Shown here one piece after another: positions 12,084 through 22,883 of a stretch of 64,000 nt of DNA. The translations under genes and the position numbers were made by a program. Each line of letters starts with the position of its first letter. The stretch's first letter is position 1. The stretch is from Achatina immaculata (taxonomy: Eukaryota > Mollusca > Gastropoda > Stylommatophora > Achatinidae). The notes below the pieces were generated by a model. It was not told the origin of the DNA. It saw only the letters and a program-made list of their open reading frames with translations, and searched no databases. The DNA lies in contig CM019697.1 in NCBI GenBank assembly GCA_009760885.1, positions 26,686,210 through 26,750,209 on the forward strand, in the 5' to 3' direction.

Positions 12084-12138
<55 letters not shown>
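11858..12138. repeat. Three (TAG)n expansions inside consecutive minisatellite units
   Basis: Runs at 11858-11894, 11992-12038 and 12084-12138 all sit at the same place in the unit, where the parent unit has tagtagtag. Neighbouring units keep three triplets. Confidence 0.93.
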
Positions 12139-12239
12139 TGAATATACCAACAAGATCCTAGTAAGCCATAGGAGATTATTGTAGTAGTAGTGTGAATATA
12201 GCAACAAGGTTCTATAAGTCACTGGAGATTATTGTAGTA

Positions 12240-14766
12240 ATAGTATAACAAGCTCCTAGTAATTCACAGTGATTATAGTAACAAACTCCTAGTGAATTAC
12301 AATGAATATAACAAGCTCATAGTAAGTCACAGTGAATATAACAAACTCCTAGTAAGTGACAGTGAATATAACAAGCTCCTAGTAAGTCACAGTGAACATA
12401 ACAAAAAGGTCCTAGTAAGTCACAGTGAATATAACAAGCTTCTAGTAAGTCACAGTGAATATAACAAGATTCTAGTAAGTCACAGTGAATATAACAAAAA
12501 GGTCCTAGTAAGTCACAGTGAACATAACAAGCTCCTAGTAAGTCACAGTAAATATAACAAGCTTCTAGTAAGTCACAGTAAATATAACAAGCTCCTAGTA
12601 AGTCACAGTAAATATAACAAGCTTCTAGTAAGTCACAGTAAATATAACAAACTCCTAGTAACTCACAGTAAATATAACAAGCTTCTAGTAAGTCACAGTA
12701 AATATAACAAGCTTCTAGTAAGTCACAGTAAATATAACAAACTCCTAGTAAGTCACAATAAATATAACAAGCTTCTAGTAAGTCACAGTGAATATAACAA
12801 CTCTTAGTAAGTCACAATAAATATAGCAACAGGCTCTGATTAAGTCACACTGAATATAAAAACAAGCTCATAGTAAGTCACAGTGAATATAACAAACTCC
12901 TAGTAAGTCACAGTGAAAATATTAAGCTCTTAGTAAGTTACAGTAAATATAATAACAAGCTCATAGTAAGTCACGGTGAATATAACAAACTCCTAGTAAG
13001 TCATGGTGAATATAACAAACTCCTAGTAAGTCACAGTGAATATAACAAACTCCTAGTAAGTCACGGTGAATATAACAAACTCTTAGTAAGTATCAGTGAA
13101 TATAACAAGCTCATAGTAAGTCATAGTGAAAATAACAAGCTCTTAGTAAGTTGCAGTGAATATAACAACAAGATCATAGTAAGTCACAGTGAATATAACA
13201 AACTCTTAGTAAGTCATGGTGAAAATAACAAACTCCTAATAAGTCACGGTGAATATAACAAACTCTTAGTAAGTATCAGTGAATATAACAAGCTCATAGT
13301 AAGTCATAGTGAAAATAACAAGCTCTTAGTAAGTTGCAGTGAATATAACAACAAGCTCATAGTAAGTCACAGTGAATATAACAAACTCCTAGTAAGTCAC
13401 AGTGAATATAACAAACTCATAGTAAGTCACAGTGAATATAACAAACTCCTAGTAAGTCACAGTGAAAATAACAAGCTCTTAGTAAGTCACAGTGAAAATA
13501 ACAAGCTCATAGTAAGTCACGGTGAATAACAAACTCCTAGTAAGTCATGGTGAATATAACAAACTCTAGTAAGTCACAGTGAATATAACAAACTCTAGTA
13601 AGTCATGGTGAATATAACAAACTCTTAGTAAGTATCAGTGAATATAACAAGCTCATAGTAAGTCATAGTGAAAATAACAAGCTCTTAGTAAGTTGCAGTG
13701 AATATAACAACAAGATCATAGTAAGTCACAGTGAATATAACAAACTCCTAGTAAGTCATGGTGAATATAACAAACTCCTAATAAGCCACGGTGAATATAA
13801 CAACAAACGTCTAGTAAGTCACAGTGAATATACAAGCTCATAGTAAGTCATAGTGAAAATAACAAGCTCTTAGTAAGTTGCAGTGAATATAACAACAAGC
13901 TCATAGTAAGTCACAGTGAATATAACAAACTCCTAGTAAGTCACAGTGAATATAACAAACTCATAGTAAGTCACAGTGAATATAACAAACTCCTAGTAAG
14001 TCACAGTGAAAATAACAAGCTCTTAGTAAGTCACAGTGAAAATAACAAGCTCAAAGTAAGTCACAGAAAAATAACAAGCTCATAGTAAGTCACAGTGAGT
14101 ATAACAACAAGCTCCTAGTAAATTACAGTGAATAAAACAAGTTTCTAGTAATTCACAGTGAATAAAACAAGTTTCTAGTAATTCACAGTGAATATAACAA
14201 CAAACGTCTAGTAAGTCACAGTGAATAAAACAAGCTCCTGGTAAATTACAGTGAATAAAACAAGTTTCTAGTAAGTCACAGTGAATATAGCAACAAGCTC
14301 CTAGTAAGTCACAGTGAATATAGCAACAAACGTCTAGCAAGTCAGAGTAAGTATAGCAACAAACGTCTAGGAAGTCACCGTGAATATAGCAACAAGCTTC
14401 TAGTAAGTCACAGTGGATAAAACAAGTGTCTAATAAGTCACATTGAATATAACAAGCTTCTAGTAAGTCACAGTGAAATAACAAAAAGGTCCTAATAAGT
14501 CACAGTGAATATAACAAAAAGGTCCTAGTAAGTCACAGTGAATATAGCCACAAGCTACTAGTAAGTCACAGCGAACATAAAAAAAGGTCCTAGTAAGTCA
14601 CAATGAATATAGCCACAAGCTCCTAGTAAGTCACAGTGAACATAACAAAAGGTCCTAATAAGTCACAGTGAATATAACAAGTTCTTAGTAAGCCACAATA
14701 AACGTAACAAAAAGGTCCTAGTAAGTCACAGTGAATATAGCCACAAGCTCCTAGTAAGTCACAGGA
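12240..14766. repeat. Minisatellite, 30-bp unit, about 84 copies
   Basis: The unit starts agtgaatataacaagctcct and ends agtaagtcac, clearly a shortened relative of the 54-bp family to its left (shared caagctcct.gta and gtgaatata). Variants (ggtgaatat, agtgaaaat, aacaaaaaggtcc, gcaacaaacgtct) recur in blocks, showing higher-order duplication. The 171-codon frame at 12292-12807 (EYNKLLVSHS repeats) comes from the 30-bp period. Confidence 0.96.
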
Positions 14767-14794
14767 GATTATTGTTCTAACAGCAATTGTTTTC

Positions 14795-15805
14795 TAGAAT
14801 TCTGCTTCTCCTTTAATGCTGCTGCTGTTGTTCTTGCTGTTGCTCTGCTGTTGTTGCTGTTAACGTTGCTGCTGTTGCTGCTGCTTTTGTTGCTGTTAAT
14901 GTTGTTGTTGCTGCCGTTTTTGTTGTAATGTTGCTACTATTGCTGCTGCTATTTATGCTGTTTATGTTGCTGTTGTTCCTACTGCTGTTGCTGCTGTTAA
15001 CGGTGCTGCTGTTACCGCTGTTGTTGTTGCTGCGCTGTTGTTGCCGTTAATATTGCTGCTGCTGTTGTTTCTGTAAACGTATTGCTGTTATTTTTCTTGC
15101 TACTGTTGTTGCAAGTGTTGATGCTTCTGCTGTTGTTGATGCTGTTGCCGTTGCAATTAATGTTGCTGAGGTGGTTGTTGTTGCTGCTATTGTTGTTGTT
15201 GTTGCTACTTTCTTTGTTAGAGTTGCTGGTGCTGATGTTGCTGCTGCTGCTACTTTTTCCGCTGCACCTTGTGTTGTTCTTTCTGTTGCTGTTATTTTTG
15301 CTGCTGGTACTGTTGTTGCTGTTACTGTTGCTGTTGTTGTTATTGCTGTTGTTGTTGTTGGTGCTGTTGTTATTGCTGTTGTTATTAGTGCTGTTGTTAT
15401 TGCTGTTGTTGTTGGTGCTGTTGTTATTGCTGTTGTTATTGCTGCTGTTAGTATTGCTGTTGTTACTGCTGTTGTTATTGCTGTTGTTGTTGTTGCTGTT
15501 GCTATTCCTGCTGTTTTTGTTGTTTCTTCTGCTGATGTTGTTGTTATTGTTTATGTTGCTGCGGATATTTTTGTTGCTGATAATGTTGCTGTTGCTGTTG
15601 CTATTAATGTTGCTGCTGTTGTTGTTGTTGCTGTTACTGTTTCTACTACTCTTTTTTGCTGTTAATATTGCTGCTGCTGTTGTTATTGCTGTTAATGTTG
15701 CTGCTGCTATTATTGTTGCTGTTAATATTGTTGCTGCTATTATTGTTGCTGTTAATGTTGTTGCTGCTGTTCTTGCTATTCTTGCTGTTCTTGCTATTAT
15801 CATGT
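14795..15805. repeat. Imperfect GCT/GTT trinucleotide tract, about 1 kb
   Basis: Mixed (GCT), (GTT), (ATT) triplets with few breaks. The plus strand reads poly-Leu or poly-Val/Ala and the minus strand poly-Asn/Ser/Thr, so several long frames stay open (for example 15082-15870 and 15012-15803). No non-repeat protein sequence borders them, so no coding call is made. Confidence 0.93.
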
Positions 15806-15878
15806 TTCAGTTTCACATATCTCACTATTTTCACATGGTCACATTCACACAAACTAAGAAACATATTTAGATTCTCAA

Positions 15879-15900
15879 GACTATAAATCAGTTTATTCAC
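15879..15900. repeat. Candidate target-site duplication, left copy
   Basis: Twenty-two bases (gactataaatcagtttattc then ac) are repeated exactly at 19779-19800, on the other side of the nested RTE complex. On the right the motif is itself partly tandem (again at 19805-19826), so it may be a pre-existing repeat. Confidence 0.6.
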
Positions 15901-15901
15901 T

Positions 15902-18390
15902 TATATCTTATATCCTTCTCTTGCCGTTAAACGTCACACAGGGCTCGCAAGGTAGTTCGCCAATTTTTCCTGTTTTCGGCGAGTCTTTCAACCTCATCAA
16001 TGGATTTATGGCTACTAATTTGGCTTCTTTTAACAATGTCCTCTTCAGAGTTTCACGCGGTCTGCCTCTTTTTCTTCGACCTGTTGTATTCCACCTTATA
16101 GCTTATTTTGTGATTCTCTGACTGTTTCCTCTCATCACGTAACCAACATATGTCCATCTCATTTTCCTGATCACCCATGAGACTGGTTGTTGTTCAGTCA
16201 TCTGTCTTATCTCTGTGTTGTTCTTGAATTCGTTCCACTTGACGTCGAGTATTTTCCTTAGGCAATCGTTTTCAGAAGAGTCTAATTTCTTGTCTATTTC
16301 TTTAGTTATTTTCCAGCTTTCACATGCATAAATAAGGGTGGATATTACATTTGAATTGAATAATCTTAACTTGGCTTTTGTGCTTATAACTTTTGAATGC
16401 CATATATTCTCAAGATTCTTGAAGATCGATGATGCTTTTGCAATTATAATTCTACCTTCCTTTCTAGTGTCACCATCCTGGTCTGTGTAGCTGCAAAGTA
16501 TGCAAATTGATTGACTTCTTCAACATCTGTCCCTTCTATGTGTATTTTTCCATTCTGATTAATGGGAAATTTCATTATTTTTGTTTTGTCCTTGTTAATT
16601 TCAAGTCCTATTTTGCTAGCCAGTGAAGACAGGATATCTGTTTTTTTTTTCTTGCATGGAGTTCACATTGTTATTAATAAGAGTTATGTCATCAGCAAAA
16701 TCAAGATCTTCTAGTTGGGTCCCGTGTACCCAATAAATACCTGTGTTACTTGTGCAGCATTTTTTCATTATGAAGTCTATTGCCGTTCCAAAAGGCAAAG
16801 GAGACAGTATACATCCTTGTTTCACACCTGTTTCAATCTGGAACCATTCACTCATCCCTTGTTCTGTTTTGATAATTCAAAATTCTCCACAATAAATCTC
16901 TGTGTATGCTATCAAATGCCTTTTTAAAGTCTATGAAGTTCAGTATTAATGGTTTCTGCTTTTCAATATGTTCTTCAAGTATTATTCTGAGAGTAAAGAT
17001 CTTGTCGAAACAGCTTCTCCCTTTTTGAAATCCTGCTTGTTCTTCTCTCATTGCAGTATCCACTATATCTTTAAGTCTATTCAAAATGACCTTGCAAAAT
17101 AATTTTGATACTCCTCTCCTATTGTTACAGTCGCTAAGGTTGTCTTTTTTTGTTTGTTTGTTGTTTGTTTGTTTGTATTTTAACAATGATTCTTTTTCCC
17201 ATTTAGAAGAGACCTTTTCTTCTTTCCAAATCTTATTAAACATTCTCTGTAGTTGTCTCATGTTGTCACTATTGATAGCTTTTAACATTTCGGCTGTTTT
17301 TTTCATCTTCACCTGCAGCTTTGTTGTTGGCCATTAAATTCACTGCTGTTTCAATTTCATGCAGTGTAATTTCATCTAGGTTGACATTTAGTTGTGGGGT
17401 TGGTAAGTCGGTTTCAAAGTTTAACAATTCTTTTGGGTGTGGTCGATTAAGTATTTCTTGGAAATGTTCAGCCCGTCTTTGCTTTCGGTCTTTGCTTGAT
17501 ATTAATAGGGTTCCAGTTTTGCTAAGGATTGGTCTTTCTTTAGATGTAATAGTACTTGTTCGCCTCTTTTGTATGAAGTTGTGCTATCTCCCGTTTTTGC
17601 TGCTTTCTCTCCCTCTTTCGCAATATTGTCCATGTATTTTCTTTTATCCCTTCTAGCTGAACTTTTACTTTCTTGTCTATTTTTTGTATGATGCTTTCGC
17701 CAAATCTTTTCCAAGATCTGTCTTCACATTCAACATGGCTAATTTGGCTGCTCGTCTTTCATGTATGTACTTCTATGTGTTTTCTAATATCCATGCTTTT
17801 CTACTTGTTTTTTTTTTCAGTCCAGCGCTTGATTTTGCTGCTGTGATTATGGCTGTGCTGTAAGAATCCCATAATTCATCTGTACCTATCTCCTCTACTT
17901 CACTGTGTGTTGTGGAATGATTGGCAAGTTCATGTTTGAAATTACTGTTAGTATTCTCTTCTTGTAGGCTGTGACTGTTTATCTTTCTGTGTATTGATTT
18001 CTTGTGTTGACTTTTCAGTTTTCGCTTTATTTTCCCCATATACATATTGTGATCACTGTTAACATCTGCACCCCTATATGCCCTTACATTTATCAGAAAT
18101 GTTCTGTATTGTTTTCTAATACAAAAATGATCTATCTGGTTTCTAGTTCTATCATCTGGAGATATCCACGTTGCTTTATGTATCTCTTTGTGTGGAAATA
18201 TTGTGCCTCCAGTGACCTTGCCCTCTGTTAGACATATTTCGGTTAATCTTTCTCCGTTCTGGTTAGCCATGTCAGCTCCCTCTTTTCCCCATTACTTTTT
18301 CAAAGTCAGTGTTATCTTTCCCTACCTTAGCGTTGAAGTCCCCCATAGTAGCTAGGATGTCGTGTTTAGGGACTTTGTTAATGATTTGTT
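15902..18390 (-). pseudogene. RTE-clade LINE (copy 1), main part: C-terminal endonuclease and reverse transcriptase, broken
   Basis: Read on the minus strand from 18390: endonuclease sequence with ATMGDFNAKVGKDN, then TIFPHKEIHKATWISPDDRT and RNQIDHF, the APE-type endonuclease of RTE elements. RT follows: FIDFKKAFDSIHRDLLWRIL, TGVKQGCILSP, DLDFADDITLI, then the C-terminal WKSNKEIDKKL-like region, RKRGRPRETLKRTLL and a stop near 15930. Frameshifts and stops lie throughout. The N-terminal part of the endonuclease is at 19468-19770, separated by an inserted plus-strand element. A related 3' end is at 31487-32030. Confidence 0.85.
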
Positions 18391-19272
18391 GTAGTTTGTG
18401 AGACACTCAGAAATTATAAAAATGCTGGAAGACATCAACATAGATGGGAAAGATCTGAAACTCATCAAAAACATATACTGGCAACAACCAGCAGCAATGA
18501 AGGTTGAAAACCAAATAGGAGCATTCCAAGACATAAAACTGGGAGTGAGACAAGGATGTGTTCTATCTCCTGACCTCTTCTCTCTGTACAACGAAAACAT
18601 AATGAGAAATACAGAGAGCTTGCCAGGAATATCAATTGGCGGGTACAATCTTAACAACTTAAGATATGCAGACAACACAGTTCTGATTGCTAAAAGTGGA
18701 GGGGAGATACAGGCTCTTCTGGACGTCGTGGTTCGCCTGAATAAAAAGAAGACTGAAGTGATGGTCATCTCAAAGAAAAGAATACCACCAAAATGTAGCA
18801 TCGATGGCACAGAACTGAAACAAGTTGATAGATTCAAGTACTTAGGAACAATTATAACAGCTGATAGGAAATGTCACAACGAAATGAAAAGCAGATATGC
18901 TCAGGCAAAGTCAGCATTCCAGACAATGAGACACATCTTGTGCAACAGATCCATATCAATGGAAACAAGATTCCGAGTATTTAAATGTTACATCGAGCCG
19001 ATTTTGATTTATGGGTGTGGAGCATGGTCTATGAATAAGAGAGTACAGCGAGAAATGGAGGTCATGGGGATGTGGTTTATAAGAAGGATGTTGAAGATAC
19101 CATGGACAGCCAAGAAAACCAATTAAGAAGACTTAAGAGAGGCCGGAGTTAAAAAGCAAATTACAGCAAAGATCAGAAGCAGACAAACGAGATTTATAGG
19201 ACATTTTCTGAGAAGAGGAAAACTGAAACACATTGTGGCAACTGGAAAAATTGAAGGAAGAAGAGACAGAGG

Positions 19273-19337
<65 letters not shown>

Positions 19338-19467
19338 ACTGGATGGGCTGTCAGTGTGGCTAGGAAGAAAGTCACTGGCAGATCTCATAATCAAGTCTAA
19401 AGACAGGGAATTATGGAGAGAAATGATCGCCTACGCTACGCGGCACGGCACTTGATTGATTGATTTT
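18391..19467 (+). pseudogene. Second RTE-like LINE, 5'-truncated, inserted into copy 1
   Basis: A plus-strand frame at 18398-19126 encodes RT sequence: LGVRQGCVLSPDLFSLYN, LRYADNTVLIAKS (YADN where the catalytic motif is YADD), KTEVMVISKK, FKYLGTIITAD, then WFIRRMLKIPWTAKKTN. After a stop and a GA microsatellite the C-terminus resumes (LADLIIKSKDRELWREMIAY, RHGT and stop), followed by (TGAT)3. It begins inside the RT palm domain, so it was truncated on insertion. The flanks rejoin the minus-strand endonuclease (DFYHQ / LQQIINKVPKHD). Confidence 0.85.
19279..19335. repeat. (GA)n microsatellite, about 28 copies, within LINE coding sequence
   Basis: Grew out of the GGKQRER-encoding segment (aaaacagagag) of the plus-strand RTE just before its C-terminus. 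Confidence 0.97.
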
Positions 19468-19770
19468 AACTGGTGATAAAAATCGTCTTTTACCTCAACT
19501 TCTGCTTCGTTCGTGGGTGCAGAACACTGTACTATTGTCATTCTTCCATGTCTTAGGTTGTATTATTATACGACTGTTCACTGGTTCCCATTCTACAAGG
19601 CTCTTCGCTGCTACATAAGTATAGTTACCTCCTCTTGATGTTTCCCGTCGTCTCTGTCTGAATGTATTATTAACTTACCCTTTTCCCCCTATTCTTGTAA
19701 CTTGCTTCTGGCCATGGCCAGTAAGTCTAGGTGGTATCTCTCCGTTTCTCTGATGACCTGAGTAGTTTAT
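19468..19770 (-). pseudogene. RTE copy 1, N-terminal endonuclease part
   Basis: On the minus strand: QVIRETERYHLDLLAM, then (after frame changes) KLIIHSDRDDGKHQEEVT, ALVEWEPVNSRIIIQPKTW and KTIFITS/DFYHQ, matching the order of the RTE endonuclease upstream of the GDFN motif at 18340. Together with 15902-18390 it forms one element cut by the plus-strand insertion. Confidence 0.75.
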
Positions 19771-19778
19771 TCACTGGA

Positions 19779-19827
19779 GACTATAAATCAGTTTATTCAC
19801 TGGAGGCTATAAATCAGTTTATTCATC
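19779..19827. repeat. Candidate target-site duplication, right copy, with a second 22-bp copy
   Basis: Exact match of 19779-19800 to 15879-15900, followed by tggag and a near copy. See the left copy for interpretation. Confidence 0.55.
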
Positions 19828-19904
19828 ACTCTCAATTTTTTTTTTACAATAAATTAGATTTCATTTTGGGATCGGCCAAAGAAGACGATATAATATTATT
19901 TCCT

Positions 19905-19954
19905 GCATCTATCTCATGATCCTTACATTTGGTTAATAATCCCTACATCTCGTT
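19905..19954. repeat. Left part of an 18-21-bp minisatellite
   Basis: Units of the type tgatccctacatctggtta, diverged. The same family continues at 20636-20835 after the CR1/L2-like insertion. Confidence 0.7.
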
Positions 19955-20635
19955 TATGATAAGCACAAACAACTAACCATCACAAACGTATCAAAATACT
20001 ACCTCTTAAGAACAGGTTCCTCTTCAACAAAGCCAAGTTAGTACATCAAATTCTTTCACGGCATGCCCCGCCTTATCTATGGAACCTTTTTAAATTTAGC
20101 CCAAAGTGCAGCCAACGCTTGAACAACATATGTCTTCCAAAACCTAGACTTGATCTTTACAAGAAAAGCCTTAGTTATTCTGCTGCTCATCTTTGGAATA
20201 CCCTCCCATCCTATATAAAAAAATATAAATTATACTCCTTCCTACAACTACAAGCTTTCCCAATATCTATTTGATGTCGACTACATGCCTCCATGAATTA
20301 TAAAACTTAAAAGTTATCTTAAACTGCTCTTACAGACACCGAATACAATTAATTGTTTTCTGAATAGTCCCGAAAATTTTGTTTAGTAGATAGTCATTTA
20401 TAATGTATGTAGTTACTTCTGTACTGAGTGAATGTTTAAGAGCGAAACGTAAATGTTATCTTTTATTTTATGTCTCTCAGCTTCAATGTTAGTTATGTTT
20501 GTTATATGAACAGCATATTTGCATAATGTCTGGAATAGAGTGAAAGATGTATGATAAATGGCAGAATGTCAGACGGGCCTGCGTGCCCAATTCTTAACCC
20601 TTTTGAAATAAAGATCAATCAATCAATCAATCAAT
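19955..20635 (+). mobile_element. CR1/L2-like LINE, 3' end with C-terminus and 3'UTR
   Basis: The plus strand at about 20140-20270 reads PKPRLDLYKKSLSYSAAHLW then NTLPSYIKKYKLYSFLQLQ, the conserved C-terminal block (xKPxTxxxKxSFxYxGAxLWN) of CR1/L2-type LINEs. A 3'UTR of about 300 bp follows and a tail aataaagatcaatcaatcaa. Its last 100 bp match the start of the window. The ORF is decayed and heavily 5'-truncated. Confidence 0.75.
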
Positions 20636-20835
20636 CCCTACATCTGGTTCACGATCCCTATATATGGTTCACGATCCCTACATCTGTTTAATGATCCCTA
20701 TATCTGGTACATAATCCCTACATCTGGTTCGCGATTCCTACATCTGGTTCATGATCCATACATGTGTTTAATGGTTCCTATATCTGGTTCACGATCCCTT
20801 CATCTGGTTAATGATCCCTATATCTGGTTCATGGT
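20636..20835. repeat. Right part of the 18-21-bp minisatellite interrupted by a LINE
   Basis: About ten units such as cctacatctggttcacgatc. The LINE tail runs straight into a unit at 20636 and its 5' edge at 19954 leaves one, so the LINE landed in a pre-existing array. Confidence 0.85.
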
Positions 20836-21292
20836 CCTTTATACTCTGTTCACACATTGTCCTCTACGCTGTGTTCACATTCTCTTGATAAGAAATTATG
20901 AACTGAATGACTTAGAAAAGCGAACATTATAACTGATGCTACATTATAACTGATGGTGATCTAATATTTGATCAATATTTCTGACGTACGGGGATTCGTT
21001 TCCAGGAGAACTTTGTTTGGCATGGGAGTGGCGGGAGCTGTTTTAATATGTTCTTGTTACTATGGTTACTGACGACGCGTCTGGTGCTCTTAAAATAAGC
21101 AAGATACCTCCTAGATACTGGTCACTGATTGTCTTCCTTACAGGAAGTTGTTTCTATTTGCGTTTCTTTCAAAACAGAACGTTCTGAGATGTTTCTTTTC
21201 AGGTATTTTCTGTTACAGAGATGAGTTAGACTCAGCAGTGCAGTGCTGGTTTGTGAAATATGCTAGATAGACTCAGTGGTGCTTGTTTGTGA
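20836..21292. other. Unique sequence with a weak X-box-like motif
   Basis: Non-repetitive. GTTACTATGGTTAC at 21056-21069 resembles the RFX X-box palindrome imperfectly. No exon called. Confidence 0.3.
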
Positions 21293-21346
21293 CATCATCA
21301 TCATCATCATCATCGTCATCGTCATCATCATCATCATCATCATCAT
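21293..21346. repeat. (ATC)n run forming the 3' tail of RTE copy 2
   Basis: On the minus strand it is (TGA)n beginning exactly at the stop codon that ends ...DACRHGT, so the tail has grown from the element's own terminal tga repeat. Confidence 0.9.
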
Positions 21347-21480
21347 GTGCCATGCCTGCAGGCGTCAGTGACCATGTCTCTCCACAGTTTCAGGTCTTTC
21401 ATGTTATCCATCAGTTCTGTTGTTGTGCCTATCTCATGCCATTTTGTCAAGCCATCTAAGATTTTCTCTCTTGTTCTACC
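21347..21480 (-). pseudogene. RTE copy 2: C-terminal coding block
   Basis: Minus strand: GRTREKILDGLTKWHEIG, TTTELMDNMKDLKLWRDMVT, DACRHGT, stop. It is the end of the same RTE type as the plus-strand copy (which ends WREMIAY...RHGT). It continues 5' across the 27-bp array at 21483-21940. Confidence 0.85.
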
Positions 21481-21482
21481 TT

Positions 21483-21940
21483 TTATAAATGTTTATAAAT
21501 GTTCGCCATCATTGTGTGTTTATAAATGTTCTCCCTCATTGTGTGTTTATAAATCTTGACCTCCATTGTGTGATTATAAATTTTGACCTTCATTGTGTGT
21601 TTATAAATGTTCGCCCTCCTTGTGTGTTTATAAATCTTGACCTCCATTGTGTGTTTATAAATCTTGACCTCCATTGTGTGTTTATAAATCTTGACCTCCA
21701 TTGTGTGTTTATAAATGTTCGCCCTCATTGTGTGTTTATAAATCTTGACCTCCATTGTGTGTTTATAAATGTTCGCCCTCATTGTGTGTTTATAAATCTT
21801 GACCTCCATTGTGTGATTATAAATTTTGACCCCCATTGTGTGTTTATAAATCTTGACCTCCTTTGTGTGTTTATAAATCTTGACCTCCTTTGTGTGTTTA
21901 TAAATCTTGACCTCCATTGTGTGTTTATAAATGTTCGCTT
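21483..21940. repeat. 27-bp minisatellite inside RTE copy 2 coding sequence, about 17 copies
   Basis: The unit starts cattgtgtgtttataaatct and ends tgacctc, with the alternate half gttcgccct. On the minus strand it reads KVKIYKHTM or TQWRSRFIN depending on frame, and runs directly out of the RTE frame ...KANEKRTFINT. It is therefore an amplification of about nine codons between the WFLRRML block and the GRTREK block. Confidence 0.93.
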
Positions 21941-22379
21941 CTCATTGGCTTTTATGAGACATTTTTCATGTTTTATTTTATCTGTCCAAGGTACGAGTGT
22001 TTTCAACATTCTTCGTAGAAACCACATTTCAGTTGCCTCTAATGCTCTTGTTGTTGTTTTTGTTAGTGACCATGATTCACTTCCATATAGTAGTACTAGC
22101 TTGATGTACATTTCAAGACTCTTTTCCTAGTATCTATTGACAAAGACGGACTGCACAAATTAGATTTAATTTTCTGAAATGCTACCTTTGCCTGGCATAT
22201 TCTGTTTTTGATCTCTGTGGCACACCTGTCATCTGATTTTATCATTGTACCTAGATATTTGAATTTGTGCATTTGTTTTAATGTTATTCCTTTGATTTTT
22301 CTCTGCATTCTGGTACAGTTTTCTTTCTGGACACGCCCATCATTTATATTTTCTTACTGTTTAGTAACAGTCCTTTATA
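21941..22379 (-). pseudogene. RTE copy 2: RT thumb region
   Basis: Minus strand: LLLNSKK (about 22340-22365), QRKIKGITLKQMHKFKYLGT, MIKSDDRCATEIKNRICQAK, LSIDTRKRVLKCTSS, then KLVLLYGSESWSLTK and EATEMWFLRRMLKT. This order matches the plus-strand copy at 18780-19110. Frameshifted and not functional. Confidence 0.88.
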
Positions 22380-22880
22380 TTCACTTTCTGCTACTACTAC
22401 TATATCTAGCAGCCCTTGTAGATCTTTATATTCACTTTCTGCTACTGCTATATCTAGCAGTTCTTGTAGATCTTTATATTCACTTTCTGCTACTACTACT
22501 ATATCTAGCAGTTCTTGTAGATCTTTATATTCACTTTCTGCTACTACTATATCTAAAATTCTTGTAGATCTTTATATTTACTTTCTATCACTACTATATC
22601 TAGCAGTTCTTGTAGATCTTTATATTTACTTTCTTCTACTACTACTATATCTAGCAGTTCTTGTAGATCTTTATATTTACTTTCTTTTACTACTATATCT
22701 AGCAGTTCTTGCAGCTATTTATATTCACTTTCTGCTACTACTATATCTAGCAATTCCTGTAGATCTTTACATTTACTTTCTGCTACTACTACGATATCTA
22801 ACAGTTCTTGTAGATCCTTATATTCACTTTCTGCTACTACTACTATATCTAGCAGTTCTTGTAGATGTTTTTATTCACTT
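22380..22880. repeat. 45-51-bp minisatellite made from RTE coding sequence (part 1)
   Basis: Units contain tctttatattcactttctgc, tactactatatctagcagtt and cttgtaga. Minus-strand translation is ESEYKDLQELLDIVVA per unit, matching the segment just after the YADD motif in RTE (the copy at 18700 has IQALLDVVV). Units differ by whole triplets (45, 48, 51 bp), so the frame is largely kept. Continues at 23978-24655. Confidence 0.93.
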
Positions 22881-22883
22881 TCT

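Noticed and set aside
15082..15870. 262-residue Leu-rich plus-strand open frame that looks like membrane segments
   Set aside because: It is the translation of a GCT/GTT triplet tract; the other frames and the opposite strand are open as well, and there is no start or splice context.
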